Assembly (NCBI GenBank): GCA_014904845.1
Contig: MU119239.1
Location: 186,001 to 250,000, forward strand
Length of the DNA: 64,000 bases
Source: Acephala macrosclerotiorum
Taxonomy: Eukaryota > Ascomycota > Leotiomycetes > Helotiales > Mollisiaceae
Direction of reading: 5' to 3'
Part shown: positions 25,047-37,270 of the stretch, in pieces
Layout: each line of letters starts with the position of its first letter
Numbering within the stretch: position 1 is the first letter of the stretch
The notes under the pieces: generated by a model
The model's input: the letters and a program-made list of their open reading frames with translations, nothing else
The model's database searches: none
Told to the model about the DNA's origin: nothing
Program-made: the position numbers and the translations under genes

Positions 25047-26211
25047 GGTGGAGATTGTGGAGATTGAAGTCTTTTGGGAGCGATTGATGAGATGATCGCT
25101 GGCAGACTCGAGGAGTTTGCGATGAGAATAGGGTGATTGAGGGGCTGAGAAGCTGCGGTGCGCTGGCAGATAGGTGTAGTGCTTGCTGATAGACGACCTT
25201 GGCCTAGCAAATGCTTGGTGAGGACTTGATATGATATAGCAAAGCTGTGATTGCAAATGGATGAGGATGTCTGTTATAAGTTGGGAAGAGGGAAGGCCCT
25301 TATATACTGCGCAAGCAACATGGGATGGCATGATCAGTTGATTGCGCTGTCGCTCTCAAATCAGCGCTATCCATGCCACGTCAGCAGTCTCGGGCCTCCG
25401 ATGCCCAGCATGCCCATGGGTGTTTAAACCACTCGGAAGTGCTGGATGTTTGCACAGCCCAACTCTGCCCAATGCCCCTCAGCTCGCCATGGGTCCGCGA
25501 GAATGCAAATCAAGGCATTTGGTATCTCCCCTCCTCCGCCGCGACGAACAGGAGGACTCCGCCACCCTCCTCAATGGACCGACTAGCCAATTCAACCTCG
25601 CCATTGGTAATGCCCTTTCGTGATTGTGCAGAGGGCATATGCGGGATATATCGAAAGTGCTGTCACAGCGTGGGTTTTTACTTGCGCGCGCAGGCAATTT
25701 GATCGCGATGTGCAACAAACACGCCCAGAAATGCAACCAACGGATGTCATCTGCTCTGATTCAACATGAAACCACACATGCAGCTGACCGTTGCGGGATT
25801 TTTAACCATCCGAATTACATTTGAAGTGAAGAGACCAACAAGACATCAACACTGCCACAAGAACAACATGTAGACAGGATTCTATCTCCGTTTCCATCAT
25901 CAGGCCGTGCCTTCAAAATGGATGGACTCATGAATATTTTGACTTCAAGACTCCGTCTCCCCGTAAAAAATGTACACATCTCCACGTTTGATTGCGCTGA
26001 CCGCCAAGGTTGCTCCGCCCTTGATGTGATGCCACGTACATCTTAGCGCGCTTACCTAGCAAATTGCTGCCACCCATCACAGCGCCACACAAAATGCCCC
26101 CAAATTTTGGCGTCGATGCCCTTTCTCTCCCATCTCTGCCCATACCATTTGCCTGCGAAACATACAGTCCTTACAGCAGAATCAGCTCTAGCAGTTTGAG
26201 CACAGCAATAA
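25047..26211. other. Divergent intergenic region, about 1.2 kb
   Basis: This separates the small minus-strand gene from the Zn2Cys6-HET gene and presumably holds both promoters. No convincing ORF or repeat is seen. Confidence 0.5.
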
Positions 26212-28645
26212 ATGGCCGATCTGAGTATCGATCCACAACTGCAGAATCAGCCTGCGACGACACTGCCTCGCTCTGGCGCTGGTGACACGCCTGAGGCTCA
26301 GTCCGATGGAGAGAATGAGGGCACGAGTAGGAAGAGGCAGAAGCTGAATTTGTACAAATGCAACCAATGTCGCATTGCCAGGAAAAAGGTACGATACACT
26401 GCGACACCACTTAGAAGGGTATAGCTGTTGCTAATGAAAGTAGTGCTTTCCGACTGAGCGCGTCTGGCCAGGACAGAAATGTCAACGCTGTTTACAGCAC
26501 AAACCAGAGGAGCTTGAATGTTCAGAACCACAGCTCAACACGCGTAAGAGAGGTCCGAATAAATCAAATCCGCGACCGAAAACGAGATCATTGTCCGAAA
26601 TACCAGATGCACCTGGTAAAGAGAGCGATGATGATAGTTCCGCGGACGAGGCTCCCGAGCGACCTGCTCGTATTGGGTTGCCGAAGAGGATAAAGAGAGA
26701 ACATGTCGAGACCATGGAACCTCTTTCGGAAACTCCTCAACCCAAAGTCATCGGGAAGAGAGACCAACCACCGGCATTTGCGTACATGCCGCTAGGAGAG
26801 CAGAACTTTCGTCTGGTGTGTCTAAAGCCAGGGAAGAAAGATGAGACAGTTGTCTGCTCGTTCGAGATGGCGTCGATAGACAGCCCCGTGAGTTACGAAG
26901 CCATATCTTATTACTGGGGAGGCAGTGACCCCGCTTGGAAAGATTCCGTCAAGATCGAGCTCGAAGACTCCCAGAAGAAAGTGCATGCCGTCTTCATCAG
27001 AAGCAACCTCTGCAACGCCCTCAAAAGCCTTCGCCACTCCACCGAACCTCGACGATTCTGGGTCGATGCCCTCTGCATCAATCGTTCCAACCCCGAAGAA
27101 ACGAATCATCAAGTTTCCATGAAACTTCGCATCTTTCACAATGCCAAAAACCAATGCTTCTGGCTCGGAGATGACGAAACATTCAAAGCCGGCCTGTCAT
27201 TCATCACGAGAATTCTTGACCTCGCAAAAATCGACACACTCATCCGAGACAGAAACTCTCTTGAGGGCTGGTCCGCTTTCGTGACTCTGCTGAAGAATGT
27301 AACCTTCTCACGTCTCTGGATGGTGCAGGAGGTAACCGTCGCTGCTAACACTACACTCCACTGCGGCCTACAAGCCATCCAATATCTCGATTTTGTCGAC
27401 GCCGTCGCCATGTTTATTTCCTGTCGAAGCGATCTTGTGAATTTGTTCCGACAAAATGGCAGGAATTACATGGAGCTCATTGATCGGAAGATCACCGTCA
27501 CAAAACGCTTCATCGACGTCACGCAAGACGCATTGAGGAAATTGAGACCAGAAAGTTATGAAGGTGGGATTGAACGACGCCTGAGTCTCGAGTCATTGGT
27601 CTCTCTTCTATCCGACCTCACATGCACCGACCACCGCGATCGCATCTACTCCGTCCTCGCCCTCGCAAAAGATGGTCTCCCTCCGCCAGAAGGAACCTTA
27701 ATGACCACCTCCAATTCGCCACAAACCGACACCTCCCTCCGAATAGACTACACCCGCCCATTGCTCGACGTCTACCAAGACTTCGTCATTCATTCCATCG
27801 CACAATCTCAATCTCTCGACATCATCTGCCGCCGCTGGGCCTCTTCTGTGCCAGAACGAGAAGCAAAACTCCCAACTTGGGTGAGGCCATTACAATCAAG
27901 TCTTCAGCCACCATTCGACGCCAAATCCTCCGAACGCACAAACGCAGATTCTCTCGTTGGTCTGCCAAATCGTAAATGCTACGCCGCATCTCGCAACATC
28001 CCCGCTACTTGGTCCAAAGTATTCGATCCATTCAACCCTCGTATTCTGCAAGGGTTATCTGTTAAAGGTTTTCGCATCGATACGATTACTCAACTCGGTC
28101 CTAGAGCATCGGAAGGGAACATTCTGTACGAATGGCTCGAGTTGGGAGGGTGCCGATTAAATGATAGTGGGGACTTTGTGCCAGAGAAGTTCTGGCGAAC
28201 TTTAGTCGGAGATCGGGGACCGAATTGCTCAAACGCTCCTTCATGGTATCACCGAGCCCTCCTGTACTGTTTGTCCCACGGAATGGGAAACGTAGACGTC
28301 AACACCAACAAATTGATTGCTGAATACGAAGCCGAATCCTCTCTGGTAGTGGATTTCCTCCGACGGGTTCAGAGCGTTATCTGGAATCGCAAATTTCTGG
28401 TGTGCAGTTCCGGAGACTGGGTAGGCCTAGCGCCCATGGCTGCTTTTCCTGGCGATGTGATCTGCATTTTGTATGGGTGTAGCGTGCCTGTGCTGTTGAG
28501 GCCACAATTCACGTCGAGTTCGATCAGTGGGGCTACTCCGGACTATTGGAGTGTGGTTGGGGAGTGTTATGTTCATGGGATTATGGATGGAGAAGCTGTG
28601 GATCCGAATGGGATGGATCGGGATGAGAATTTTGAGTTGAGGTGA
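26212..28645 (+). CDS. Zn2Cys6-like cluster fused to a HET domain
   Basis: Exons 26212-26388 and 26444-28645, with a 55-nt GTACGA...GTAG intron, give 792 residues. Residues 50-85 hold six cysteines spaced C-x2-C-x6-C-x11-C-x2-C-x9-C with basic residues between (RIARKK), a binuclear zinc-cluster pattern with a somewhat long last loop; the intron falls exactly before the third Cys. A Lys/Arg-rich linker that could carry a nuclear signal follows. The HET domain begins near residue 208 (YEAISYYWGG, RRFWVDALCINRS, CFWLGDD), and the C-terminus has the GDVICILYGCSVPVLLRP and YVHGIMDGEA blocks typical of the ankyrin/HET group. The cluster suggests DNA binding; the fusion suggests a nuclear or transcriptional HET protein. 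Function is inferred. Confidence 0.85.
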
Positions 28646-29304
28646 GGGAGAATACAACGTTAGCAATTAGATTGAAGGCAGTGTGGTTGACAAAACTACT
28701 GCAAAGGACGAGGATAGCTCAATTTGATGGGCCTATGCCTAGAATTTTGAAACTAGGGTAGTCGATTCAGGAGCTGGAAAATGGAAGCACATAGGAGAGC
28801 CAGATTGAGGAATGAAGGAAGAAGTGATCTCCTGAGTCTGAACTATACAGTTTAGCAGACTTGTACGGCAGTCACTATTAATCACGGAAAACTAGATTGC
28901 CCATAAATCAAATATGAAGCAGGGCCAGTGATACACGTCTCTGAATACGATACCCTGATGTTCGCGAGAGGTGAATTCTTTATTGGTCCTAGTGCTCAAA
29001 CATTGTCGGAAATACACAAACCGCGTTTCAAGAAACCCCATTTCCAGCTCCGGCTGCGCCACGGGCATGCATATCTCGAGCCGTGGCTGTGCAATGCTGC
29101 CTATTCCATCCAAATCCTGCCAAGTACCTTCATCTTTCACCGTTTCTTCTTGATGACTCTTTCAATCTAAAGCCTTTCTTCCATTGACTCTTACAAAGTT
29201 TCGTCGAAAGTAAGAGACTCTAGCTCTTTATCATTTGGCAAATCCAGAACTTCAATATCCCCGCTCCAAGCAGCGCTATCGAATTCCACCACAATATAAG
29301 AAGC
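28646..29304. other. Intergenic, about 660 bp
   Basis: This lies between two co-oriented HET genes and is taken as the promoter of the second. No gene or repeat is seen. Confidence 0.5.
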
Positions 29305-31366
29305 ATGGCAGCGGCCAACTTCTACTCCCCTCTCAACCTCCCCGATGAGACACGCATCCTCACCGTTTCTCCCGGAGATTACAACGCGCCAATAGTCTGC
29401 ACTCTAAGCACTATATCTCTCTCCAAAGACACCATTCCCTACGAAGCCCTCAGCTACTGCTGGAGCCGATCCACAACAACAACACCTCCAGACCCAACCA
29501 CAGAAGTCCAATGCGCAGTCTACGATCCCACAGGAAAGAACACCGAAGCACGAACCCTCCAGTTCAAAGACTTGGTCCATAATCCACTATACGAGAACCT
29601 CTATTACCAAAATGGAGGTAGTCGACCACCTGGTACAATCACGTGTGATGGTGTAGAAATGACAATTGGGGGCGAGCTATATTCGGCTTTGAGGAGATTG
29701 AGGAAAGAGGATGAGGTGCTAAGAATTTGGGTCGATGCAATTTGTATCAATCAGTCGGATATGGAGGAGAGAAATTTGCATGTTAAGATGATGGGGGAGG
29801 TTTACGCAAAAGCGGAAACGGTAAGAGTGTGGTTGGGAGAAGCGGTGGGCATAGAAGAGATGGCTTTGCGGTGCTTGGAAAATGTCAACGAGAAGTTTAA
29901 TGAGTTGTTTTTGGCTGGAATGATGCAGAATCGAGGCGCGGTTCAGTATGCGTGTATAAATGACGAAAAGATCAAGGGGTCGGATTGGGATGAGCTAGCT
30001 CAGCTGTTGAATCGTGCATGGGTAAATTCTTTCAATTTCAACTTTAACAAGAATCTTAACTTGGCGGTGCTAACTCGATTGATAGTTTGAACGCGTCTGG
30101 GTTATTCAAGAAATCGCCAACGCGAAACAAGCTTTCATCCACATTGGGCGGATTGTCTTAGGTTGGGATTACTTCTCTGCTATCATTTCTGGAATGAGAT
30201 CGTTCAACGTAGATGTCACTCTGCTCCATTGCAACGGGGTCAAGGCGATCTGCATCATGAACATGCTACGTGAAGAGAAAGCCGGGCTCCCAGGAGCAGC
30301 AAACCGAATGCCCTTGCTCGAACTCTTGGAAGAAACGAGAGACTTTAAAAGCACGTTGGCATGCGACAAAATCTACGGAATCTTGGGTCTCACAAAAGAC
30401 TTCGAGTCTGTCGATGTCGACTATGCCACGGATAGCCCTGTGATTTTCCAAAGACTTGCACTCGCTCATCTGATGAAGGGAGAATCCATCGATATCCTGT
30501 ATCACTGCGTACCTCCGAGTGTACCATCCGAACTGCACCTTCCATCCTGGGTTCCTGACTGGACAACCCGCGGTCATGTTGAGCCTTTCCTTATCCGCAG
30601 ACTCAAGGCTAACGCAACTCTCGATTCCAAACCCAAGCTGAGGCTTGACGAAAATGGCAAGATATTGCATATCACAGGAAAGATTCTGGACAAGATCGCT
30701 ATCATCGAAGAATTCAGACCCATTCCCTCTGTCACCGATAGTCGAGCAGCAGATGCCGAGAAAGGATTCCAGACACCAGAAGCTAAACTGGAAGCCAGAA
30801 CCGACGCATTCAAAGAAAAAGTCCGGATCTGGGGTCAAAATGTCTTGGACATCGTTTTCCCAGACAAAGTTGGCTCCCCAGAGCTGTTTGAGAATCTTTG
30901 GAGGACTTTCATGTGCAACAGGACGCGAGACAGCAGCGTTCCAGATTCGTCGTGTAAATTCGGATTTGACATTTTTATGGAAGCAGTATTATCGTGTAGA
31001 ACTGCAACAAGCGTACTTTTAGAGTGGAAGGAGACTCAAGCCGCGAAAAATCAAGAAGAGGGGGTTCAAAGCCCGTCGAATAACGTTGTCTATGACTCTG
31101 CTGTGGAACACTTTCATGGAGCTCACTCGAAGTGGTGCTACAATCGCAGGTTCTTCAAATCGGAGGCTGGTCGGTTTGGTTGGACGGTTGATGGTGCAAG
31201 GGTTGGTGATGAGATTTGTGTTCTTTATGGCGGGGCCTATCCTTTTGTGTTGAGACCAGATGAAGATGGTTGTCACACGATTGTTGGTGATTCTTATACT
31301 CATGGTTTAATGGAGGGAGAGGCTATGGATGAGTCCTTTCCGGTATGCGACTTCATTCTGAAGTAG
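29305..31366 (+). CDS. HET-domain protein (HET-4 of this window)
   Basis: Exons 29305-30021 and 30086-31366, joined by a 64-nt GTAAAT...GATAG intron with a GCTAAC branch point, give 665 residues. The HET domain starts near residue 44 (IPYEALSYCW), is interrupted by an insertion of about 60 residues, and resumes with LRIWVDAICINQSDMEERN and VRVWLGEA; the intron joins LLNRAW to FERVWVIQEIA. The C-terminus has GDEICVLYGGAYPFVLRP and YTHGLMEGEAMD blocks like those of the Zn2Cys6-HET neighbour 660 bp upstream, so the two may descend from a common ancestor, without the zinc cluster here. Role in incompatibility is inferred from the family. Confidence 0.9.
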
Positions 31367-32849
31367 TTTGCTTGGAGTGAGAATGGTTTATCCATTTGAT
31401 GGATCGAATGAAAGAGAGGCTCGTTTTGCAACGCAAGAAATTGATGTGCTGCTTTTCAATATTCTAGGATAAAAATCATGCGAGAAGAAGATTACTTTCA
31501 CCTTCGACTGATCAATAAAATGTGTGCCGGGTCTGGTTCGCTTTTGATCCCACCCCACCATGACTCAACATTAGCGCTCACGTATCTGAAGTCGGTGACC
31601 TCTATCGAGCACCATCTAAAGCAATTTTTGTCCCCAAACCCACAAACAGCTTCCATCAATTCGATGCGATAAATTCTCAGCGTGTGCAGGGATGTGTTCG
31701 CCCTGAGCCGAAGAGATAAGGGGGCACTATGCTAAGCGAAAAAAGAAGAAAGAAAAAAAAAACAGCCCCGCCAGCATTGACTAAAAGAACTCTATGACAA
31801 ACACTTTGAGGAGCACGACTCAGTCTGGCAGGTTCAATGGATGTGAATGACACTGCATGTCGTTCCATAAATGTTCGCATTTGATTTAGAGTGCATGTAG
31901 CAAGTGATTTTGGTGATATGATTCTCTTTCAATGTGCTCAATAATCAAAGAGTGACGGGCTCAACTATTAAAGATCCCACCTTCCAACGTAGTCTGTCTC
32001 CCTTCTCACCTATCGAAAGCGATTTTGTACATATATCCCAAGTCTCAATCACACTCCAGCCTGTACCCAACCATCTCCACATACAACAATGTGCATAACA
32101 AAGATCTAGATCTGCAAAGATTTGCCAGCGGCAGACAACCAGAATAAGAGAAGTTCGCTACTGCGAAATAGCACAACTAGACGGAATAACAGATGCACAA
32201 GGACGCCGGAATGGTCGATATACCTGGCAGGGTCCAGAGTGCAGACCTCAAGCAACCTAGATATTCTTATCTTTTCCTAACTCTCCAGATGCCGACTGCA
32301 GCTACAGACGAGGGGAGGAAGAAAGGAGGAAGAAGGGAGATATGCATAGGCGGTGGGAACTTTGAGCTGGAATTTTCATATGGGACGATCATTGCTCGAG
32401 GGTAGGAATGAGGTTCATCTTCGAGCAAGCAAGTGAGATGTCACGAAGACCCGTGCGCCAGAACTGCCTTAAGGTGAGGAAATATATCGGCGAGCTACTA
32501 TCAGAACATAGAAAAGCAATCTTGTGAATTCCACGTCAAGTCAAAGTGTGTGTACAGCGCCTATCACGCTTCTTTTGTCAAGGGTGCAAGGATTGAGTAT
32601 AAGTTTTTTTCTGTGATTCGAGACTAGGTACAAGAGCATGGCTTCATCACCATGACGTAAAGTGAAGTAAAAGCACCCCAGTTTTGCTTTCTAATGACCG
32701 AGTGCTTGTCCGTCATTCGCAACAGGCTCCTGTGCTGACCATTTACCAAAATTCTGCGCAGCTAGAGACATCATCTTCCCCCCACCTCTTGTCTCTTAAC
32801 TGCATGATCCCTTCCTACAAATACATAACTTCCACGTTGGCACCGCTTC
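31367..32849. other. Intergenic, about 1.5 kb
   Basis: This holds the 3' flanks of the HET-4 gene and of the convergent 2EXR gene. An A-rich run at about 31740-31762 is the only notable feature; no gene is seen. Confidence 0.5.
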
Positions 32850-33913
32850 TCAATTGATGAAAGAGATCTCTGGTACGCCGCATGGCAACTTCATCCTGGT
32901 GAAGAGGGTAACAAAGTCCTCGATGATCAAAGCCTTGTTTTTTTCTGTCTTCAACAGCCTAGGCAATGGATCGCGAAACTGGCGGATGTATTCACAGGCA
33001 GGCCCTTTGTGATTCTCCAAAGCTCTCAAGCCAAGTCTCTTCAAACTCGTGAAGGACTGCAATGCACATTCATACCCATTCATATGACTGCCAGTGACCC
33101 CACCGGTGCCAAGCCAGTTGTACACACCCACGACTTCGACTTCGGTAACCTTCTCGAGCTTCTTGTGAAATTCCTTGGATTGAGTCTTCAACCACAAATC
33201 GAAACGGCGCACGAACAGAGAGTCGACGTGGATGAGGATCGTATCGTGACCAGGGTTGAAGAAGAATACTCGGGCCTGGGAGATCTCCAAGAGTCCGGTT
33301 GCTTGTCCGAAAGGATCGCGAGAGAAAGACACTTCGAAGGTGAAATTCCAGCAAGGGACCAAGAAGTAGTGCTCGAGAGTGATGGTGCGGCTTTCGTGAT
33401 TGACCTGCAAGGTGGACGGGGCCCATGGTCGAACTTGCTTTTCGGCAAAATGATAAGTGTGGAGTCTGGCGTTTTGGGGGTCGGGGAAGCTTTCGATCCA
33501 CTGCAATGGATTAGTATTTTATTTCGAAAGATTGGAATCGAAAAAAGGAGAGAGAAGCGGTTTGCTTACGATCATTCGTCGAATCTCGATTGGAAGATCT
33601 GGGAAGAGTGTGAACCTGCCGTACGGATCTCGACTATATTGTCTGATACTCTCCATTAGTTTTCGATGTTGATCAACTTCTTCTTCATTGAGTTCTTGAA
33701 AGGTCTTGATAGAATTGTCTGAAGAGTTAGCAATAGCTTTGAATTGAAGAGGAAGAGCCTACCAGGACCCATCATCTCCTTGTATCTGAACTTGTCCGCG
33801 AAAGAATTGAACCAAGCCGATCTTACATCATCAGGAAACTCGAGCATGGGGTCGATCATGGGGTCGATTATGGAGAACCCAAAGGCATCCACTTCTGGCC
33901 AGCGAGGAGCCAT
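32850..33913 (-). CDS. 2EXR domain-containing protein
   Basis: Three exons on the minus strand (33913-33763, 33718-33570, 33500-32850) with introns of 44 and 69 nt give 316 residues. The 2EXR module is assembled across the second intron: FTLFPDLPIEIRRMI then WIESFPDPQNAR, followed by LQVNHESRTITLEHYFLV, the usual second half of the family signature. An N-terminal DPMIDPM repeat precedes it. The family (PF20150) is F-box-like and of unknown function. It is the third 2EXR locus in the window but is not closely similar to the head-to-head pair at 7.3-10.3 kb outside the signature. The long plus-strand ORF across the same DNA is a shadow. Confidence 0.85.
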
Positions 33914-34756
33914 CTTGTTGTACCTTGAGGACTTTTCCTTGTGGTTGCTAAAGGTGGTTATGACTTGAAGGGGAGATCGAGATCGAGGTCTTCTCTCAAA
34001 GGTGTAATCTTTTTGGCGGAGAAGCGGAGCCTAGAAACAGACCAAACTCCATTCGGTCGATAAAAGCAGTGAATGGCCTTGAGAGGCTGTGCTTGAACTA
34101 TACGAAGGCGACCGACGACGACCTGCTTTGATCTAAGCTTGTTGCTGTTCGACTAGATGGCGAGTTAGACTTCCCGAAGGCGACTTTCTTGGACGACCCC
34201 TATAACCGTCCGGACTTCGTGTTACCATATGTAACAGTTATTCGACATGGCCAGGCTCGGAATGTGTAAGCAGCGAAGCACATGTAGTGAGCATTAGCAC
34301 CGGCATTTGTATCTTTGACGCCAAATATCGTTTATCAAGTTTCACGCACGGTTGAGGAACTCTTGTCTATCTTTGGTAGCTTATCCATTATCAAGTAATA
34401 AATGCGTACCGAAGAAGGCAATTAAAATGAAAGAGGGTGCTTAACTTTTCGTGATAGAGAGAGGAAAAATTGGAGTAAACGGGGCTTGGGCTGGGCTAGA
34501 GGCACATTACTTGCCTCAACTTGGTGCGATGATTGGATTTTTGCAAGCTCTTGTCACGCATCGCTCTCCTTTGAGGTGAACGAGCATCTCACGGAATCAT
34601 AATGCTCTCCAATCATATAACATGATTAATCAGTCCAACCTCAAGTACTATTTAAACTTACACGCATCTCCCTAACATCCTTTCATCCACTTCATCAATA
34701 CTATCAAAGAAAAGATACTCTCATATACATAAAGAACGGGGAGTACTTACAGTGTC
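33914..34756. other. Intergenic, about 840 bp
   Basis: Divergent spacer between the 2EXR gene and the broken coiled-coil gene. No ORF or repeat of note is seen. Confidence 0.5.
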
Positions 34757-35365
34757 ATGTTAACCCCTAACAAGAGCACCAAGAGGACATCTTAGTCCAA
34801 ACCCTCATCGTCCAGCATAAAGGTCACTCAATTTCATCGAGACCATGACTCCTCCTCGGATTCTTCATCAGATATTACAAAGCCAAAAGCTGAAGTAGCC
34901 AAGCTCTCTGAAACAGTCTCAGGCCTCCGAGCATACTTGAAAAAGCAAGAGGACGAGAAGAAGAGCGCCGCTAAAAAGCACGCTGACGAGGACAAGAAGA
35001 ATCATGCGGAGCAGCAGCTGAAGAATGTCCAAGCCGATATGAAAGCATTGAAAGCCACTTTCGATAAGGGAAAGAAGAGCATCGAGGAGCATGAAAAGAT
35101 GGTGAAATTCGAGAAGGACGCTTTGGCCAAAGTAGACTTTGCAGTAAAGACAGTCAAGGAAGTGATTCGGGAGAGGGAGCATTTGGCAAGTTACATGAGT
35201 GCTAAGGTTAAAAGGATGATGCTGAATAAGGAGATTAAGAGGATGATCGGGCGATAATATGGGCTGATCTATGGATATAAGGATCTGAAAGATGTTGAAA
35301 AGAAGCTTGAAGGAGGTGGACATAATTCTAAACATGTCGACACAAAAGGGAAGGGAAAGAATTAG
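34757..35365 (+). pseudogene. Coiled-coil gene broken by two in-frame stops
   Basis: From an ATG at 34757 a single frame runs 203 codons to a TAG at 35363, interrupted only by TAG at 34793-34795 and TAA at 35255-35257. The reading is coherent on both sides of each stop: a Ser-rich start (NKSTKRTS), a DSSSDSSSD patch, a long Lys/Glu-rich coiled coil (KKQEDEKKSAAKKH), then GYKDLKDVEKKLEGGG and a Lys-rich end. Each stop could come from a glutamine codon by one C-to-T change. No donor and acceptor pair removes both stops cleanly. The largest open piece (from about 34796) has no early ATG. A recent pseudogene is the best reading; stop readthrough or an unrecognised intron at the 5' end cannot be excluded. 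No known domain is recognised. Confidence 0.55.
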
Positions 35366-36248
35366 AGGGGGCGAAAAAGTACTCGTGTCGTTGGTGGAGG
35401 TTTATGCTCCTGGAATCAGATTTTGTTTGAGTAGATATTAGGTCCGGCATGGCTTTAACGCAAGTACCGTTGAGATATCAGGCATTTGCATGTGATACAT
35501 ATGATAACACTGCATGAAATTTGAGTGATTCGTTTCTTTTTATGAATGGCAGGAATGTTGTCTTGATGATTTAGTACTTCCACCTCTCTCTAAACAGTGG
35601 ATAGCCTGAAGAGTAGAACGCTAGCACAATGGAGTAGATCTTCAGACCAGAGGACTTGCTGGATTCCTTGGGCTTATTTCAACGGAATTAGGAAAGATGC
35701 GGAGTCCTATGATATCAACATGAAGAAGAGGAAAGAACTTGAGGAAGTCTTCTCTGGGATATGACGTTTAATAATCACCTCACATGACCTCACCTTCTCT
35801 GTCATCACTCCCTCTGCTGGTGCTGCTTCTGCGGATACTCATATCAAATGAAAATGAAAACTCCATCTTGTTCTCGCATTCAATACGAAAACGAGGGAAA
35901 TTAGGATGCAAGACCTCAGAACCCGTTGAAGATCTCCACGAAAAAGTGGACCTTCCTCGGTTCGGGAATTGCTACAAAGGAAATCCGGGGTCTGGCGTTG
36001 AAGATCATGTATCCTCATAACTTCGCATCACAATTGAACTCAGCGCGACGGGTCAGATGAACGCGCCTACCTTGGCGGAATGGAATTTGAGGCGGAGGAG
36101 AAGATATGAAGAACGATCTCCCGCCCATGAGTTTTGATTCAACTTCATCAATATTTCGGAGTGCTGCCGCTCCAAAAGAACGAACCGAAGGACTGAGAAA
36201 GAAGGAGCAGTTGAGAAGAGGCAAGGTCACATACCTCAAGTCGCCACA
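35366..36248. other. Intergenic, about 880 bp
   Basis: Upstream region of the small secreted protein gene. Short ORFs only; nothing recognised. Confidence 0.5.
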
Positions 36249-36622
36249 ATGTTCAGACTGCCCCGCCTTATCCTCGTGACCCTCTTCGCCTCCATCCTCG
36301 CCACTCCCATCACACCCTCCGAGCTCGTCGAGCGACAAAACACAGGTACCTTTCTCCCCTCTCCCTTCTCTTCCTAGCTAACAATCCTTCCCCAGGATGC
36401 TACTGCGGCGCCCTAACTGGCGATTCCTGCGGGTCTCGCACCTCCTCCGGTCTCTCCCTCTCCGGCACCTGCAGCTCAAACATCGTCTATACCTGTACTG
36501 AACAATTTGGAAATGCGGAGGTAAAGACGAGATGTTTAATTTGTAATGCGAGTGGGCGGGATGGATATGATACTTGTTTGCTTGGGTTGGGGGTTTGGAG
36601 TAATGGGACTATTAGTCTGTGA
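36249..36622 (+). CDS. Small secreted cysteine-rich protein (effector-like)
   Basis: Exons 36249-36345 and 36396-36622, joined by a 50-nt GTACCT...CCCAG intron with a GCTAAC branch point, encode 107 residues. Residues 1-19 form a classical signal peptide (basic MFRLPR, hydrophobic core LILVTLFASILA). A short stretch with a possible processing site (LVERQ) follows. The mature part has eight cysteines at residues 34, 36, 44, 58, 66, 79, 82 and 93, enough for four disulphides, and one NGT plus one NAS glycosylation motif. Size and pattern fit fungal effector-like or apoplastic small secreted proteins. I recognise no specific family. The first exon is too short to stand out, so automated ORF searches would miss it. 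Confidence 0.75.
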
Positions 36623-37270
36623 GGGGGGAAGGACGAAGAAGTGGGAAGAACATACCGTGGTAGTGCCGGGAATAGGTGTAGCAACGTGCAGCATATTCGT
36701 CACAAGTCGGAATGAATATGGGACATTGGGAGCGCAGTCGAGAGTAGGGGCGTCGAGGGTGAGAGACGAATAATGGAAAAGGGCATTCGCGTGGCGCTTG
36801 CCAGGGAGAAAAGAAAAGAAAGCCTCCCTCAGATTGGTGCTGTAGATTTATGATAGCATAGGAAACACGGTGAGCCGGATCAAAACGTTTGTAAAGCCAA
36901 AAAATGCAACATTCATGCTATCTTGACATTCGTAACTCCCTAGTCACCGTTTCCGATTGTTTGTATGCCCCGTGGTATCGAACGCCTTTTCCAACATATT
37001 CTTACAATGCATATCTTCCATCCTACATGACATTTAATAACCCGTCGGACTGACACAATACTCTTCAGAGGGGGTTTCGAACATCTACTCGCCTGGATGT
37101 ACTTTTGATTTCGCCTTGTCCTATTTGCAACGGGTGTTATGTAATCCTGGACGGCGGCGTGTGTCCTGGCTAATCTTTTATAGTGGCTGTGCTCTCGGAG
37201 GGGGTCTCGTCCCAACTCGTTGGCAGAGGAAGACGCAATCATTATTCCTTGGTAGCCGGTCCTGAATCGC
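36623..37270. other. Convergent intergenic region
   Basis: 3' flanks of the secreted-protein gene and SPT8. No gene or repeat is seen. Confidence 0.5.

Noticed and set aside
33009..33659. 216-codon plus-strand ORF
   Set aside because: It lies entirely antisense to the spliced 2EXR gene at 32850-33913, which has a domain signature and consistent introns.
34793..34795. Programmed stop readthrough in the coiled-coil gene
   Set aside because: Neither stop is followed by a known readthrough context (TAG TCC, TAA TAT), and two such events in one short gene are unlikely.
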